Assembly (NCBI GenBank): GCA_020832445.1
Contig: JAFIEO010000085.1
Coordinates: 1 to 64,000, forward strand
Length of the DNA stretch: 64,000 nt
Source: Paracoccaceae bacterium
Lineage (GTDB): Bacteria > Pseudomonadota > Alphaproteobacteria > Rhodobacterales > Rhodobacteraceae
Direction: 5' to 3'
Positions 1-9,300 of the stretch are shown here, in pieces; position 1 is the first letter of the stretch, and each line of letters begins with the position of its first letter. A program made the position numbers and the translations under genes. The notes under the pieces are model-generated. The model was not told where the DNA came from, did not search any database, and worked only from the letters and a program-made list of their open reading frames with translations.

Positions 1-64
1 CCAAAGCGACCGCGGACTTCATCAAGGCGCGCAGCAAATTTGCTGTAACTCAGACGCCGTATAC

Positions 65-1053
65 ATGGCCGCAACCGAAATCATGCCAGCATCACCCGAA
101 AATCTCTTGCCCCGCGGGAGCCATCCATACATGGTTCGAGAACAATGGCGAAGGCCGATGTGCAGAATGCTGCAAATTGCCCCATCCACCTATTATGAGC
201 GGTACGCCATTGCGCGTGATCCTGATCGAGCGTCAAGCTCGGGCAAAGTCTGACGCGGATCTCTGCGTTAAGATCAACGCGGCCTGGGAGGATAACCGCA
301 AGCTCTACGGCGCGCGGAAGGTCTGGCACGTCGTGCTCAGAGACAATGAGGAGGTTGCTCGATGCACGGTTGAACGGTTGATGCGTCGTTTGGGCCTGAA
401 GGGCGTGCTTCGAGGCAAAAAGGTTGTCACGACCAATCCGGACAGCTCGCAGCCGTGCCCCGACGACAAAGTGAACCGCGTGTTCAAAGCGGATCGGCCG
501 AACCAGCTTTGGGTGTCGGACTTCACCTATGTGCAGACCTGGTCGGGAACCGTCTATGTGGCATTCGTGATTGATGTCTTCGCGCGTCGGATTGTCGGCT
601 GGCGGGTCTCGACATCCATGGCCACGCAGTTTGTCCTCGACGCCCTGGAGCAAGCGATATGGCAAAGAAAAACGCCTGATAACAAGGAGCTAATCCATCA
701 CTCGGATCGCGGATCGCAATATCTGTCGAGCAAATATACTGAACGGCTCATCGAAGTCGGCATCGATCCGTCCGTCGGAACGGTCGGCGACTCCTATGAG
801 TTCATAGCTGGTCCGCGCCAGCGGATTGAATGATCCGGGGGATCATTCAAAGGCGCAGAACGCTCTTGCTGAATGTGTCATCGGCCTGTTCAAAACCGAG
901 GTCATCAACCAGATCGGCCCGTGGAAAGCCATGCGCGAGGTCAAATGGGAGACCCTGAAATGGGTCGATTGGTATAACAATCGCCGGCTGCTCGGTCCCA
1001 TCGGCTACATCCCACCCGCAGAAGCAGAGGAGGCGTGTCTCATGCAAACCTGA
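65..1053 (+). pseudogene. IS3-family orfB transposase (DDE integrase core), frameshifted and interrupted
   Basis: Three frames must be joined to give one protein. The first frame holds MCRMLQIAPSTYYER (near 156-205). The second, from about 238, holds the rve core with WVSDFTYV, FVIDVFARRIVGWR and HHSDRGSQYLS. The third, from about 859, holds NALAECVIGLFKTEVI and WVDWYNNRRLLGPIGYIPP. The three acidic residues of the DDE triad are visible in SDFTY, HHSDRG and NALAE. One frameshift lies near 237-242. A second break at about 800-858 is an extra 58 or so bases between GDSYE and NALAE, where family members read GDSYDNALAE directly. The frame open at 65 continues upstream to base 2, so the true start is unclear. 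Confidence 0.85.
800..858. repeat. Short insert with perfect palindrome inside the transposase relic
   Basis: The extra DNA between the GDSY and NALAE codons contains TTGAATGATCC (826-836), GGG, then GGATCATTCAA (840-850). That is an 11-base perfect inverted repeat with a 3-base loop. The insert adds a stop at 831-833 and changes frame. No clear target duplication flanks it. Origin unknown: a tip of another mobile element or a misrepaired break are both possible. Confidence 0.6.
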
Positions 1054-1092
1054 ACACTCTCGATATGGTCGCCTGAAATATGAACAAATCAC

Positions 1093-1117
1093 CCTCCGGT
1101 AAACCCGGGGCGGTTCA
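1093..1117. repeat. Right terminal inverted repeat of the IS3-family element
   Basis: Read on the minus strand from 1117 the end is TGAACCGCCCCGGGTTTACC, typical of IS3-family tips, and lies about 65 bases after the last transposase codon. The matching left repeat is not inside the window. Confidence 0.7.
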
Positions 1118-1287
1118 TCCTGGCTTCCGTCAAAAGGTTCTGCCAAAAAACACTGGCAGGAACTTCAGATTCAGGTGACTAGCCCATAAGGACACGAAAA
1201 TGGCGGCTGTCTATGTCCGGAAAGCAAATCGCGGAAAGCTCGCGGATCGTGGAATGGGCCGACTGTCGCAGAGCAAAAGGTGAACTT

Positions 1288-1320
1288 ATTTGACTAACCT
1301 TTCCAAAGGGTTGGTCAAAT
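1288..1320. repeat. Imperfect hairpin between the IS and tRNA-Glu
   Basis: The arm ATTTGACTAACCTTT (1288-1302) and the arm AAAGGGTTGGTCAAAT (1305-1320) are inverted copies, with one mismatch, one bulged G and a 2-base loop. The hairpin lies 44 bases beyond the 3' end of tRNA-Glu in its transcription direction. It may be the tRNA terminator, though no strong U-run follows, or the debris of a small mobile element. Confidence 0.5.
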
Positions 1321-1363
1321 GGCGATCTCAAGCCCATGTATTATATGATCTTTTATGGTAAAG

Positions 1364-1438
1364 TGGCAGCCCGTAGGGGAATCGAACCCCTCTTTCCAGG
1401 TTGAAAACCTGGCGTCCTAACCGATAGACGAACGGGCC
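1364..1438 (-). tRNA. tRNA-Glu (anticodon TTC)
   Basis: The minus strand folds as a 75-base cloverleaf. The acceptor strands GGCCCGT and ACGGGCT pair. The anticodon stem CCAGG/CCTGG encloses the loop TTTTCAA with anticodon TTC, and the T arm is GAGGGGTTCGATTCCCCT. A discriminator G and an encoded CCA (1364-1366) follow. It reads GAA and GAG codons. Confidence 0.97.
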
Positions 1439-1525
1439 ACGCTGGTGGTGAGGCGCTGTTTAGGCAAAGCGCGCGGGCAGCGCAAGTGGTTTTCGTGCAG
1501 AATGTCAGATGAAATGATCAGTTTT

Positions 1526-3292
1526 TCATTCCGGCCCTGCATCGGGTGCGGCAGCGTCCTCCAATCGCAGTTGCGGGGTCTGACGCCCGCCCCAGTGGTT
1601 GATCTCGATTTGCCCCGCCAAGTGTATCCTGCGCCCTTGGTATGTCATAAGAAATGACCCAAGGTCCGTTTCAAACGCACGAAATGCCACAGCATCCAGT
1701 GTCGGGCCATGATCGCCGCCAAAGCGCAGCCGCAAATGCGATTCGCCCATGGGGCGCGTGGACCGGACAGCCATATCGGCAAAGGCGAAACGCGGCGCGC
1801 GCATGCTGGCACCGAACGGCCCTGCCCTGTCCAGCTGCTCTATCAGTTCGGGTGTGACCGCGCCTGGCATCAGCATGCCATCCAGCTTCAGGCCAGCCGC
1901 TGGCCTGTCTGCGGCACCTTGTCGTGCCAGCAGATCGCATAGCCGCGCCATCGCGTCTTCCATCTGCGCGCGCGCCACCGTCAGGCCTGCAGCCATTTTA
2001 TGCCCGCCGCCCTTGATCAACAGCCCCTCATGCGCAAGCCGCTGGATTGCCGCCCCCAGATCGACCCCGGGCACGGACCGGCCGGACCCTTTGCCAATAT
2101 CCCCTTCCAGCGCAATGACAATCGCGGGGCGGTCTGTGGCTTCTTTCAGGCGCGCTGCGGCAATCCCTATGACGCCCGGGTGCCAGCCTTCTGCGGCGGC
2201 CCAGACAAGTGGTCCGTCCAGACCGCGCGCTTGTGCCTGCGCAAGGGCCTCAAGGCGCACATGCGCTTCGATCTCGCGTCGTTCGGCATTCAGGGTTTCC
2301 AGCTTCTCGGCCAATGCGCTGGCCTCATGCGGGTCATCCGTGGCCAGAAGTCTTGCGCCCAGATCGGCCGCACCAATCCGCCCGCCCGCATTCACACGCG
2401 GCCCCAGAACAAAGCCCAGATGATAGGCCTTTGGTGCGGTATCCAGCCGCGCGATATCCGCCAATGCACGCAGCCCGACGCGCTTGCGTTCGGCCATGAC
2501 GCGCAACCCCTGCCGCACGAACGCGCGGTTTACACCAATCAAGGGCGCAACATCGGCCACCGTTGCCAGCGCGACCAGATCCAGCATTCCCATCAGGTCC
2601 GGGCCGGTCTTGCCCCCCTCGCGCAGTTGGCGGTTGCACTCGACCAGCATCAGGAACACCACAGCGGCCGCACATAGATGGCCCAGATCGGTGGTTTCAT
2701 CCTGCCGGTTGGGGTTCACGACCGCCACTGCATCCGGCAGGGTTTCGCCCCCCAGATGGTGGTCCAGCACAATAACATCAACGCCTTTCGCAGCCGCGAT
2801 CGGGCCATGGCTAAGCGTGCCGCAATCAACACAGATAATCAGGTCATGCGTATCTGCCAGCGCGGCCATGGCAGGTTCATTCGGCCCATAACCTTCGTCA
2901 ATGCGGTCTGGGATATACAAGGTGGCACGGCACCCCATATCGCGCAGCCAGCAGATCAGCAGTGCCGCTGATGCGCCACCATCAACATCGTAATCGGCAA
3001 AAATGGCAATGCGTTCACGCCGCGCAACGGCCTGCAAAAAACGTGCAGCGGCAGCTTCCATATCCAGCAGGGTGCGCGGGTCGGGCAAATGCTCGCGCAG
3101 TGTCGGCATAAGGTAGCCTTCGGCCTGATCGGGCATAACACCGGCACGCGCAAGCACAGCACATACCGCACGCGGCAGCGAACTGCCTTGCGCGATGGTT
3201 TCGGCCAGCCGGTCCGATGCCGCATCAGGGCCAAGCCATCGTCGCCCTGTCGCGGAATGCCCGACACCCAGAAATAGCGGCGCATCACTCAT
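1526..3292 (-). CDS. recJ: Single-stranded-DNA-specific exonuclease RecJ
   Basis: RecJ degrades single-stranded DNA 5' to 3' in recombination and mismatch or excision repair. The 588-residue length is normal for the family. The DHH phosphoesterase motifs are present: FADYDVDG (about 98-105), CVDCG (about 154-158), DHH (about 177-179). The DHHA1 motif appears later as IKGGGHKMAAG, and an OB-type C-terminal domain follows. The start MSDAPLFLG overlaps the end of the upstream hydrolase by 8 bases, which suggests translational coupling. It is the last gene of the hom-glpX-hydrolase-recJ string on this strand. Confidence 0.97.
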   Translation of the reverse strand: MSDAPLFLGVGHSATGRRWLGPDAASDRLAETIAQGSSLPRAVCAVLARAGVMPDQAEGYLMPTLREHLPDPRTLLDMEAAAARFLQAVARRERIAIFADYDVDGGASAALLICWLRDMGCRATLYIPDRIDEGYGPNEPAMAALADTHDLIICVDCGTLSHGPIAAAKGVDVIVLDHHLGGETLPDAVAVVNPNRQDETTDLGHLCAAAVVFLMLVECNRQLREGGKTGPDLMGMLDLVALATVADVAPLIGVNRAFVRQGLRVMAERKRVGLRALADIARLDTAPKAYHLGFVLGPRVNAGGRIGAADLGARLLATDDPHEASALAEKLETLNAERREIEAHVRLEALAQAQARGLDGPLVWAAAEGWHPGVIGIAAARLKEATDRPAIVIALEGDIGKGSGRSVPGVDLGAAIQRLAHEGLLIKGGGHKMAAGLTVARAQMEDAMARLCDLLARQGAADRPAAGLKLDGMLMPGAVTPELIEQLDRAGPFGASMRAPRFAFADMAVRSTRPMGESHLRLRFGGDHGPTLDAVAFRAFETDLGSFLMTYQGRRIHLAGQIEINHWGGRQTPQLRLEDAAAPDAGPE

Positions 3293-3851
3293 GGCATAAA
3301 ATCGCAGCCGCAGATCGGGCTGTCACAAACTCGCCATGCAACTGCGAAATCGCCATGTCATGGATCTGTTGCGGGGTGACAGGGGGCGCATCAGGGCACC
3401 AGCTGGTATCGGCATTGCTTGCGAATGCGGCGCAGGCATCATGCGCCAAGGTGACCTGAAACCCAAGATTGGCCGCCATACGGCAGCTTGTAGACACGCA
3501 ATGCGGCGTCGTCAGCCCCGCGATAACCAGCGCGCCCAGATCACGACTGCACAGCCAGTCGTGCAGACCCGTCCCGATAAAAGCCGAATTGACATGCTTT
3601 TCAAACACCACCTCATCCGCTTGCGGGGCAAGACCGTCAATCCACGCAGCCCCCGTACGGCCAAGCGGGCTGTCAGGTTCGCGGCTTAGATGGCGCACAT
3701 GGACAACCGGCGCGCCTGCTGCGCGCCACGCCGCCAGCAAGCGCATGGCATTTGCTTCCGCATCAGGGTTGTTCCGCGCCCCCCATAGGGGTGCAGAAAA
3801 CCCTTTCTGGAAATCGATCAGCAGCAAGGCCGTGTTCTGATCCGGTTTCAT
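3285..3851 (-). CDS. Isochorismatase-like cysteine hydrolase
   Basis: The 188-residue protein is a cytoplasmic amidase/hydrolase of the isochorismatase superfamily. The catalytic triad is visible as D13 (LLIDFQ), K85 (FEKHVNSAF) and C118 (GLTTPHCVSTSC). The non-prolyl cis peptide usual before the cysteine corresponds to the TTPHC context. Nicotinamidase, ureidoacrylate amidase and true isochorismatase share this fold, so the substrate cannot be named. I chose ATG 3851 because the conserved domain starts there and GGAG lies upstream; the frame is open to 3983 but that part overlaps the end of glpX. Confidence 0.85.
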   Translation of the reverse strand: MKPDQNTALLLIDFQKGFSAPLWGARNNPDAEANAMRLLAAWRAAGAPVVHVRHLSREPDSPLGRTGAAWIDGLAPQADEVVFEKHVNSAFIGTGLHDWLCSRDLGALVIAGLTTPHCVSTSCRMAANLGFQVTLAHDACAAFASNADTSWCPDAPPVTPQQIHDMAISQLHGEFVTARSAAAILCHE

Positions 3852-3900
3852 CTTGCCCAAAATACTCCGGGGGGGGTGGGGGGCGGCGCCCTCCGTTTGG
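3852..3900. repeat. GC-rich intergenic element between glpX and the hydrolase
   Basis: The plus strand reads tcttgcccaaaatactccgg followed by G runs and ggcggcgccctcc. The block can form a GC-rich hairpin around GGGCGCC. I recall closely similar AATACTCCGGGGG elements between genes of many Rhodobacteraceae, but no second copy is visible in this window. It may be a terminator or an intergenic repeat. Confidence 0.4.
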
Positions 3901-3904
3901 TTCC

Positions 3905-4867
3905 TCAGATAGGCGTACGGTAAGTCATGCGCCGCACCGATCCGGTTTTTGAACGCATCAGCAGCGTGTCGGTGGTCACCCAACCCGGTTCGGTGCGGAT
4001 GCCCTTGACTATGGACCCGTCTGTCACGCCGGTCGCGGCAAAGATAACATCGCCCGTCACCATTTCATCGCGGGTATAGACCTTGTCCAGATCCTCGATG
4101 CCCGCGCGACGTGCGCGCGCAATTTCATCATCATTGCGAAACAGCAGCTTGCCGTAGATCTGCCCGCCCATGCATTTCAGCGCCGCCGCCGCCAGAACCC
4201 CTTCGGGCGCACCGCCGGACCCCATATACATGTCGATGCCGGTAATGTCTGTTTCCGCGCAATGGATCACACCGGCCACATCACCATCCATAATCAGCCG
4301 GATGGCTGCGCCCGTAGACCGCAGATCGGCAATCATATCTTCATGGCGCGGGCGTTCCAGCACGCAAACGGAAATATCGGACGGGGCGCAGCCTTTGGCC
4401 TTGGCCAATGCGCGCACACGTTCTGACGGGGACATGTCCATGGTCACTGTGCCCTGCGCATAGCCGGGGCCGATTGCCAGTTTGTCCATATAGACATCGG
4501 GCGCATGCAGCATGGTGCCGCGCGGGGCCATGGCGATAACGGTCAGCGCGTTCGGGAAATCCTTGGCCGTCAGGGTCGTGCCTTCCAGCGGGTCCAGCGC
4601 AATGTCCACTTCGGGACCATTCCCGTTGCCCACTTCCTCGCCAATATACAGCATAGGCGCTTCGTCACGTTCGCCTTCGCCAATGACAACACGTCCCGCA
4701 ATGTCGAGCATGTTCAACTGTGTGCGCATCGCATCCACAGCAGCCTGATCCGCCGCCTTTTCGTCACCGCGCCCGACAAGTTTCGCAGAAGCAAGCGCTG
4801 CCGCCTCTGACACGCGGGCAAGGCCAAGCGAGAGCATACGATCATGAAATTCGGGGGAAGTGGTCAT
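3905..4867 (-). CDS. glpX: Class II fructose-1,6-bisphosphatase GlpX
   Basis: GlpX hydrolyses fructose 1,6-bisphosphate to fructose 6-phosphate in gluconeogenesis and the reductive pentose phosphate cycle. The 320-residue product shows the class II signatures GEGERDEAPML, DPLEGTTLTA and YMGSGGAPEGVLAAAALK. The start is ATG 4867 (MTTSPEFHD), preceded by AAGGA at good spacing; the frame open further upstream is not homologous. Located 115 bases after hom, an arrangement common in Rhodobacterales. Confidence 0.96.
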   Translation of the reverse strand: MTTSPEFHDRMLSLGLARVSEAAALASAKLVGRGDEKAADQAAVDAMRTQLNMLDIAGRVVIGEGERDEAPMLYIGEEVGNGNGPEVDIALDPLEGTTLTAKDFPNALTVIAMAPRGTMLHAPDVYMDKLAIGPGYAQGTVTMDMSPSERVRALAKAKGCAPSDISVCVLERPRHEDMIADLRSTGAAIRLIMDGDVAGVIHCAETDITGIDMYMGSGGAPEGVLAAAALKCMGGQIYGKLLFRNDDEIARARRAGIEDLDKVYTRDEMVTGDVIFAATGVTDGSIVKGIRTEPGWVTTDTLLMRSKTGSVRRMTYRTPI

Positions 4868-4982
4868 TGCGGGTTCCTTTGCGAGATGCGCTTTCAAGCT
4901 ATCTAGACCCCGCCGCTTGCCCGACACAAGCCTTGACTGGCGTGGTTGCGCCAACTCCGGGGGTGAATGGGGCGAAAACGAC

Positions 4983-6269
4983 TCAATCTTCCTCAATCGC
5001 CATTGCAACCGGCTCTCCGACAAGGACGCCGGTTCCGGCCGCCAGCGTGCAGGCATGATCAATCGCATCGCGGGTGGTTTTATGCGTGATGATCACCACA
5101 GGCGCGCGGGTGTCCTGATGGCCATACTGGCGCATGCGGTTGATGGACACACCGGCACTGCCCAGCGCTTCGGCCACTTTGGCCAGCGCGCCGGGTTTGT
5201 CCAGCAACGACATACGCAGATACCACGGCTTCGCCGCCGTCGCCTTGGCCGATATGGCGGTTTGCAGCGTGGTTGCAGGCTGGCCAAAGACCGGCAGGCG
5301 CATGCCGCGCGCAATATCAACCACATCCCCGATCACGGCACTTGCAGTCGGCCCTTCGCCCGCGCCGGGGCCGCGCAGAATGACCTGCTCGACGGCGTCA
5401 CCTTCGATGACGATCATATTCGTGCCACCCTTCAACTGCCCCAGCGGGCTGTCGGCGGGCACCAGACAGGGCGACATGGATTGCTCCAGCCCGCGGCCTG
5501 TGACGCGCGCAACCCCCAGCAGCTTGATGCGCAGGCCCAGATCTGCCGCCGCGCGAATATCCTCGATCGAGATACGCTCGATCCCGGATGTCTGGATGGC
5601 ATCAAAATCCGGCTTCACCCCGAAGGCAATGGCAGACAGCAATGTCAGCTTATGCGCGGCATCTATGCCGCCCACATCCAATGTCGGGTCCGCTTCCAGA
5701 TAGCCCAGCTGGTTTGCTTCCTCGAACACGGTTTCATAGGGCAGGCCCGCATCTTCCATGCGGGTCAGAATATAGTTGCAGGTGCCGTTCATCACCCCTT
5801 TGACACGGGTAATACGGTTCCCTGCCAACCCTTCGCACAGCGCTTTGATCACCGGAATCCCGCCTGCGACGGCCGCCTCAAAACGCAGCGCAACGCCGGC
5901 CGCTTCTGCGCGTTCGGCCAGTTCCTGCCCGTGCAGCGCCAGCATTGCCTTGTTTGCGGTGACAACATCCTTGCCCGCATCAATCGCGGCTTCGGTCAGG
6001 GCCTTGGCGGGGCCGTTTTCACCCCCCATCAATTCGATCACCACATCCACATCATCGCGGCGCGCAAGCGCTACGGGATCATCTTCCCAGTCATAGGCGG
6101 AAATATCGACGCCGCGATTGCGGGTGCGGGATTTGGCGCTGACCGCAGAAATCACGATCTCGCGGCCTGTGCGCAGTGTCAGCAAATCCGCGTTCCGCTG
6201 GATTATCCGCACCAGACCGACCCCGACGGTGCCAAGCCCTGCAATACCAAGCCGCAATGGGGATGTCAT
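4983..6269 (-). CDS. hom: Homoserine dehydrogenase
   Basis: Reduces aspartate semialdehyde to homoserine with NAD(P)H on the way to threonine and methionine. The 428 residues divide into a Rossmann NAD(P) domain (GIAGLGTVGVGLV near 8-20), the catalytic domain (KGVMNGTCNYILT, EADPTLDVGGIDAAHKL) and a C-terminal ACT domain (MSLLDKPGALAKVAEAL) that usually senses threonine. Start at ATG 6269 (MTSPLRLGIAG); a longer open frame upstream is not conserved in type. Confidence 0.96.
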   Translation of the reverse strand: MTSPLRLGIAGLGTVGVGLVRIIQRNADLLTLRTGREIVISAVSAKSRTRNRGVDISAYDWEDDPVALARRDDVDVVIELMGGENGPAKALTEAAIDAGKDVVTANKAMLALHGQELAERAEAAGVALRFEAAVAGGIPVIKALCEGLAGNRITRVKGVMNGTCNYILTRMEDAGLPYETVFEEANQLGYLEADPTLDVGGIDAAHKLTLLSAIAFGVKPDFDAIQTSGIERISIEDIRAAADLGLRIKLLGVARVTGRGLEQSMSPCLVPADSPLGQLKGGTNMIVIEGDAVEQVILRGPGAGEGPTASAVIGDVVDIARGMRLPVFGQPATTLQTAISAKATAAKPWYLRMSLLDKPGALAKVAEALGSAGVSINRMRQYGHQDTRAPVVIITHKTTRDAIDHACTLAAGTGVLVGEPVAMAIEED

Positions 6270-6377
6270 AAGCTGTGCTCCGCCTGTAGATGAAAACCGC
6301 AGCCCTGTTAGCGCCTTGTGCGCTGGCTTGCAATGCGGGCCACGGTGATTTCCCCGCAACTGCGCGGCAAAGCTGTG

Positions 6378-9300
6378 TCAGCGCGCCTTGCGGCCCCGAT
6401 GCTGCAAGGCCTGCGCCAGCGCGCGGGCCAGTTCTGCGATCTTGTAGGGCTTGCCAAGAACGGCAACAAACCCTTTGTCGTAATAGGTCTTGATCTGGTC
6501 TTGCATGATGTTGGCAGTGGCTGCGATGGCAAGGGGCGGGGCGGCACCTTGTTGCAATGCATGTGCCCGGATACAGTTCAGCGCATCAAACCCGTCCATC
6601 ACCGGCATTGAAATATCCAGCAGCAAAACATCGTATTTTCCCGCTTGCCAGCGGTCACAGGCCTGCTGCCCGTTTTCACTGAAATCCGCCTGAACACCGA
6701 CCTTGCCAAGCATCGATCTAAGGATGGTTGCATTGGTCTTGTTGTCTTCGGCGACCAAAACGCGCAAGCCTGTTGGCAGCGCAGGCGCGGCAACCGGCGC
6801 TACGTCGAGGGCCGTGACAGCGTCGCCCGCCAAAGGCAATGGCAGGCGCAGATTAATGCGCGTGCCCTGCCCCGGTGTGCTGGAAATCTCGATCTGGCCA
6901 TTCATGATCTGGACCAGCTTGCGCACGATGGACAGCCCCAGACCCGAGCCACCGAACCGGCGCGTTACCGAATTGTCGGCCTGTTCAAATTCGTCAAATA
7001 CGCGGGCCAGCTGGTCCTTGGTCATGCCGATGCCCGTGTCGGTGATCGAGCACACAATGTCCTGACCAGTGCCCACGCGCGCCACCAGTTGTATGGACCC
7101 TTTTTCGGTGAACTTGACCGCATTGCCCAGAATATTGCCCAGAATCTGCCCCAGACGGTGTTCATCCCCGATACGGGCCTTATCCAGCCCAGGCCCAAGA
7201 TCCAGCAGTATTTTCAGATCCTTGGCATGGGCACTTACGCCATGTAGCGATTGCATGCGGTGCAGCAGCGTTTCGGGCACGAAGGGCACCGGATCAAGCG
7301 CCAGCTTGCCCACCTCGATGCGGGCAAGATCCAGAATGTCGTTCAGGATCGTCAACAGCGCATCACCGGATGTGCGGATTGTGTCCAGCATATGGGCTTG
7401 CTGTCGCGTCAGTTCGGTGTCGCACAGCAATTCTGCCATGCCCAGAATGCCATTCATCGGGGTGCGGATTTCATGGCTCATATTCGCAAGAAATGTCGAT
7501 TTTGCACGGTTGGCAGCTTCTGCGGATTCTCTTGCCATGTGCAGTTCGGTCACGTCGGTATGCAGGCTTACATGGCCCCCGTCGCGTGTCGGCATATCAC
7601 AAATGCGCAAAATCCGCCCGCATGTCAGGCGTTGTTCATAAACCCGTTCCCTGGTGCGGTCATGCCCCATCCTTTGCTGCAACCATTCTTCCTCGAATCC
7701 AAGGGCGTCGGCGATTTCACCGGCTGCAAGGGATATGCGCAGCAGATCCCTGAACGTTGCACCCTCTTTCATGGCATGGGCGGTCAATGGATAGATTTCA
7801 CGAAAACGCGAATTGGCCAGAACAAGCCGATCTTGCGCATCAAACAGGACAAACCCGTCCTGAAGGGCCTCGACCGCGGAGTAAAGCTGCGCCCTTGCGG
7901 CAAGGGCCGCCTGTTCTGCCGCATGGGCCTGTTCCTGCGCTGCAATCAGCGGGGTTATGTCGGACCCAACGCCGCGATACCCCTGAAAAACCCCGTTGCC
8001 ATCATAAAACGGCACGCCGCTGGCGCGCAGCCATACCTTTTCGCCAGATGTCTTGCGTATCCAGTAGACGAAATTGCTGAAGGGTGTTTGCGCACTCATC
8101 GTGGCAGACAGCGCGGCCAGATCCGCCTGAATTTTAGGATCAAGATTATCTGTGTTCAGTTCAGCGCGGGTTTTGCCAATATGGCCGGGGGATTCGCCTA
8201 CTGTGCGTAAATACCCGCCAGACACATACGTGAACCGCTGCTCCGCATCTTGTTCCCAAAACCAGTCAGAACTGCTTTCGGTAATGTCGATCAGGCGCTT
8301 TTCAGCCATGTCCCGCGCGCTCAGGGCGTGCTCCAGCGCATCGCGAGCCGACAGAATGGCCTGTTCACGTTCCACTTGTGCAGTCACATCCAGCGCAATG
8401 CCTGACATCTGTAGTGCCTGCCCATCCGACGCCTGCCGGACAACATTTCCGCGCAGATGAACCCATATCCAAGCACCGCTGACATGCTGGAGGCGCATTT
8501 TCTTGTCCAGCCGGTTCGCATCCCCTGACAGAATTGCGTTGAAATCCGCGTCCATAGCGGACCTGTCATCGGGGTGAACAAGTCGTCTGAATGACTCTAC
8601 GCCAAGGATGTCATCATCGAATTTGCGACCCAGCATTTCGCCCCACACCTTGTTTACAAGGGTGACACGGGTTTCCAGATCCCATTCCCAGGTGCCCACA
8701 CGCGCACCTTCGATGACCAGTTCCACCCGTTGCTGGGCCGTGCGCAATTCGGTCACATCAAGGCGCAAGGTCACCCGCCCCCCGTCCGGCGTGCCCTTTT
8801 CATGAATGCGCATCCAGCGCCCGTCAGCCATTTCTTCTTCGGCTTCAAACATTATGTGATGGCGTTGCGCCAGTCTTTGGGCAAGCCAGTCTTCGTCTTG
8901 TTCGGCCAGATTCTTATATTCGCGATGTTTCAGGCGCAGGCGTATGATCTCTTCATATGACATGCCGGTTTTGAGCAACTTGCCCGATTTCGGAAAATGA
9001 TCCCTGTAGGTCTGATTGCACAGAACAAGCCGGTCATCGGGGTCGTAAATCGCAAATCCGTCCACCAGCGCCTCAACTGCGGCGGTCAGCCGTTGCCGTG
9101 CGGCTTCGGCTTCTTGTTTGCGTTGTTCAATTTCCGCCTCATGGGCGCGGCGCTCTGTCTGGTCATCGACGAAATGCCAGATTGCCGGGCGCTCCGCAGT
9201 GTCGGTGGCCAGAACCCCGCTAAGTTTTATATGCGCAACGGACCCGTCCGCGCGGAAATACCTTTGGTCTATGGGGCCATAGCGGCCGGTTTTCAAAACC

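Larger units (their letters stand above)
1..1117 (+). mobile_element. IS3-family insertion sequence remnant, left end outside window
   Basis: The segment carries the reading frames of an IS3-type orfB transposase and ends at 1117 in a GC-rich terminal inverted repeat read as aaacccggggcggttca. Its reverse complement begins TGAACCGCCCCGGGTTT, the usual tip of IS3-family elements of the IS51/IS407 kind. The left end and orfA lie before base 1 or have decayed. The transposase frame is broken at least twice, so the copy should be dead. It sits about 250 bases from tRNA-Glu. Confidence 0.8.

Noticed and set aside
1200-1282. 27-codon frame MAAVYVRKANRGKLADRG between the IS and the tRNA
   Set aside because: No family recognised, no ribosome binding site and no conservation evidence; probably random in IS-flanking DNA.
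1749-2677. Long plus-strand open frames opposite recJ
   Set aside because: They are the antisense of recJ in GC-rich DNA, with Arg/Ser/Pro-rich text, no ribosome binding sites and no recognisable domain.
4860-6293. 477-codon plus-strand open frame over hom
   Set aside because: It mirrors the hom gene codon pattern (His/Gln/Arg-rich antisense text); hom itself shows clear Rossmann, catalytic and ACT domains.
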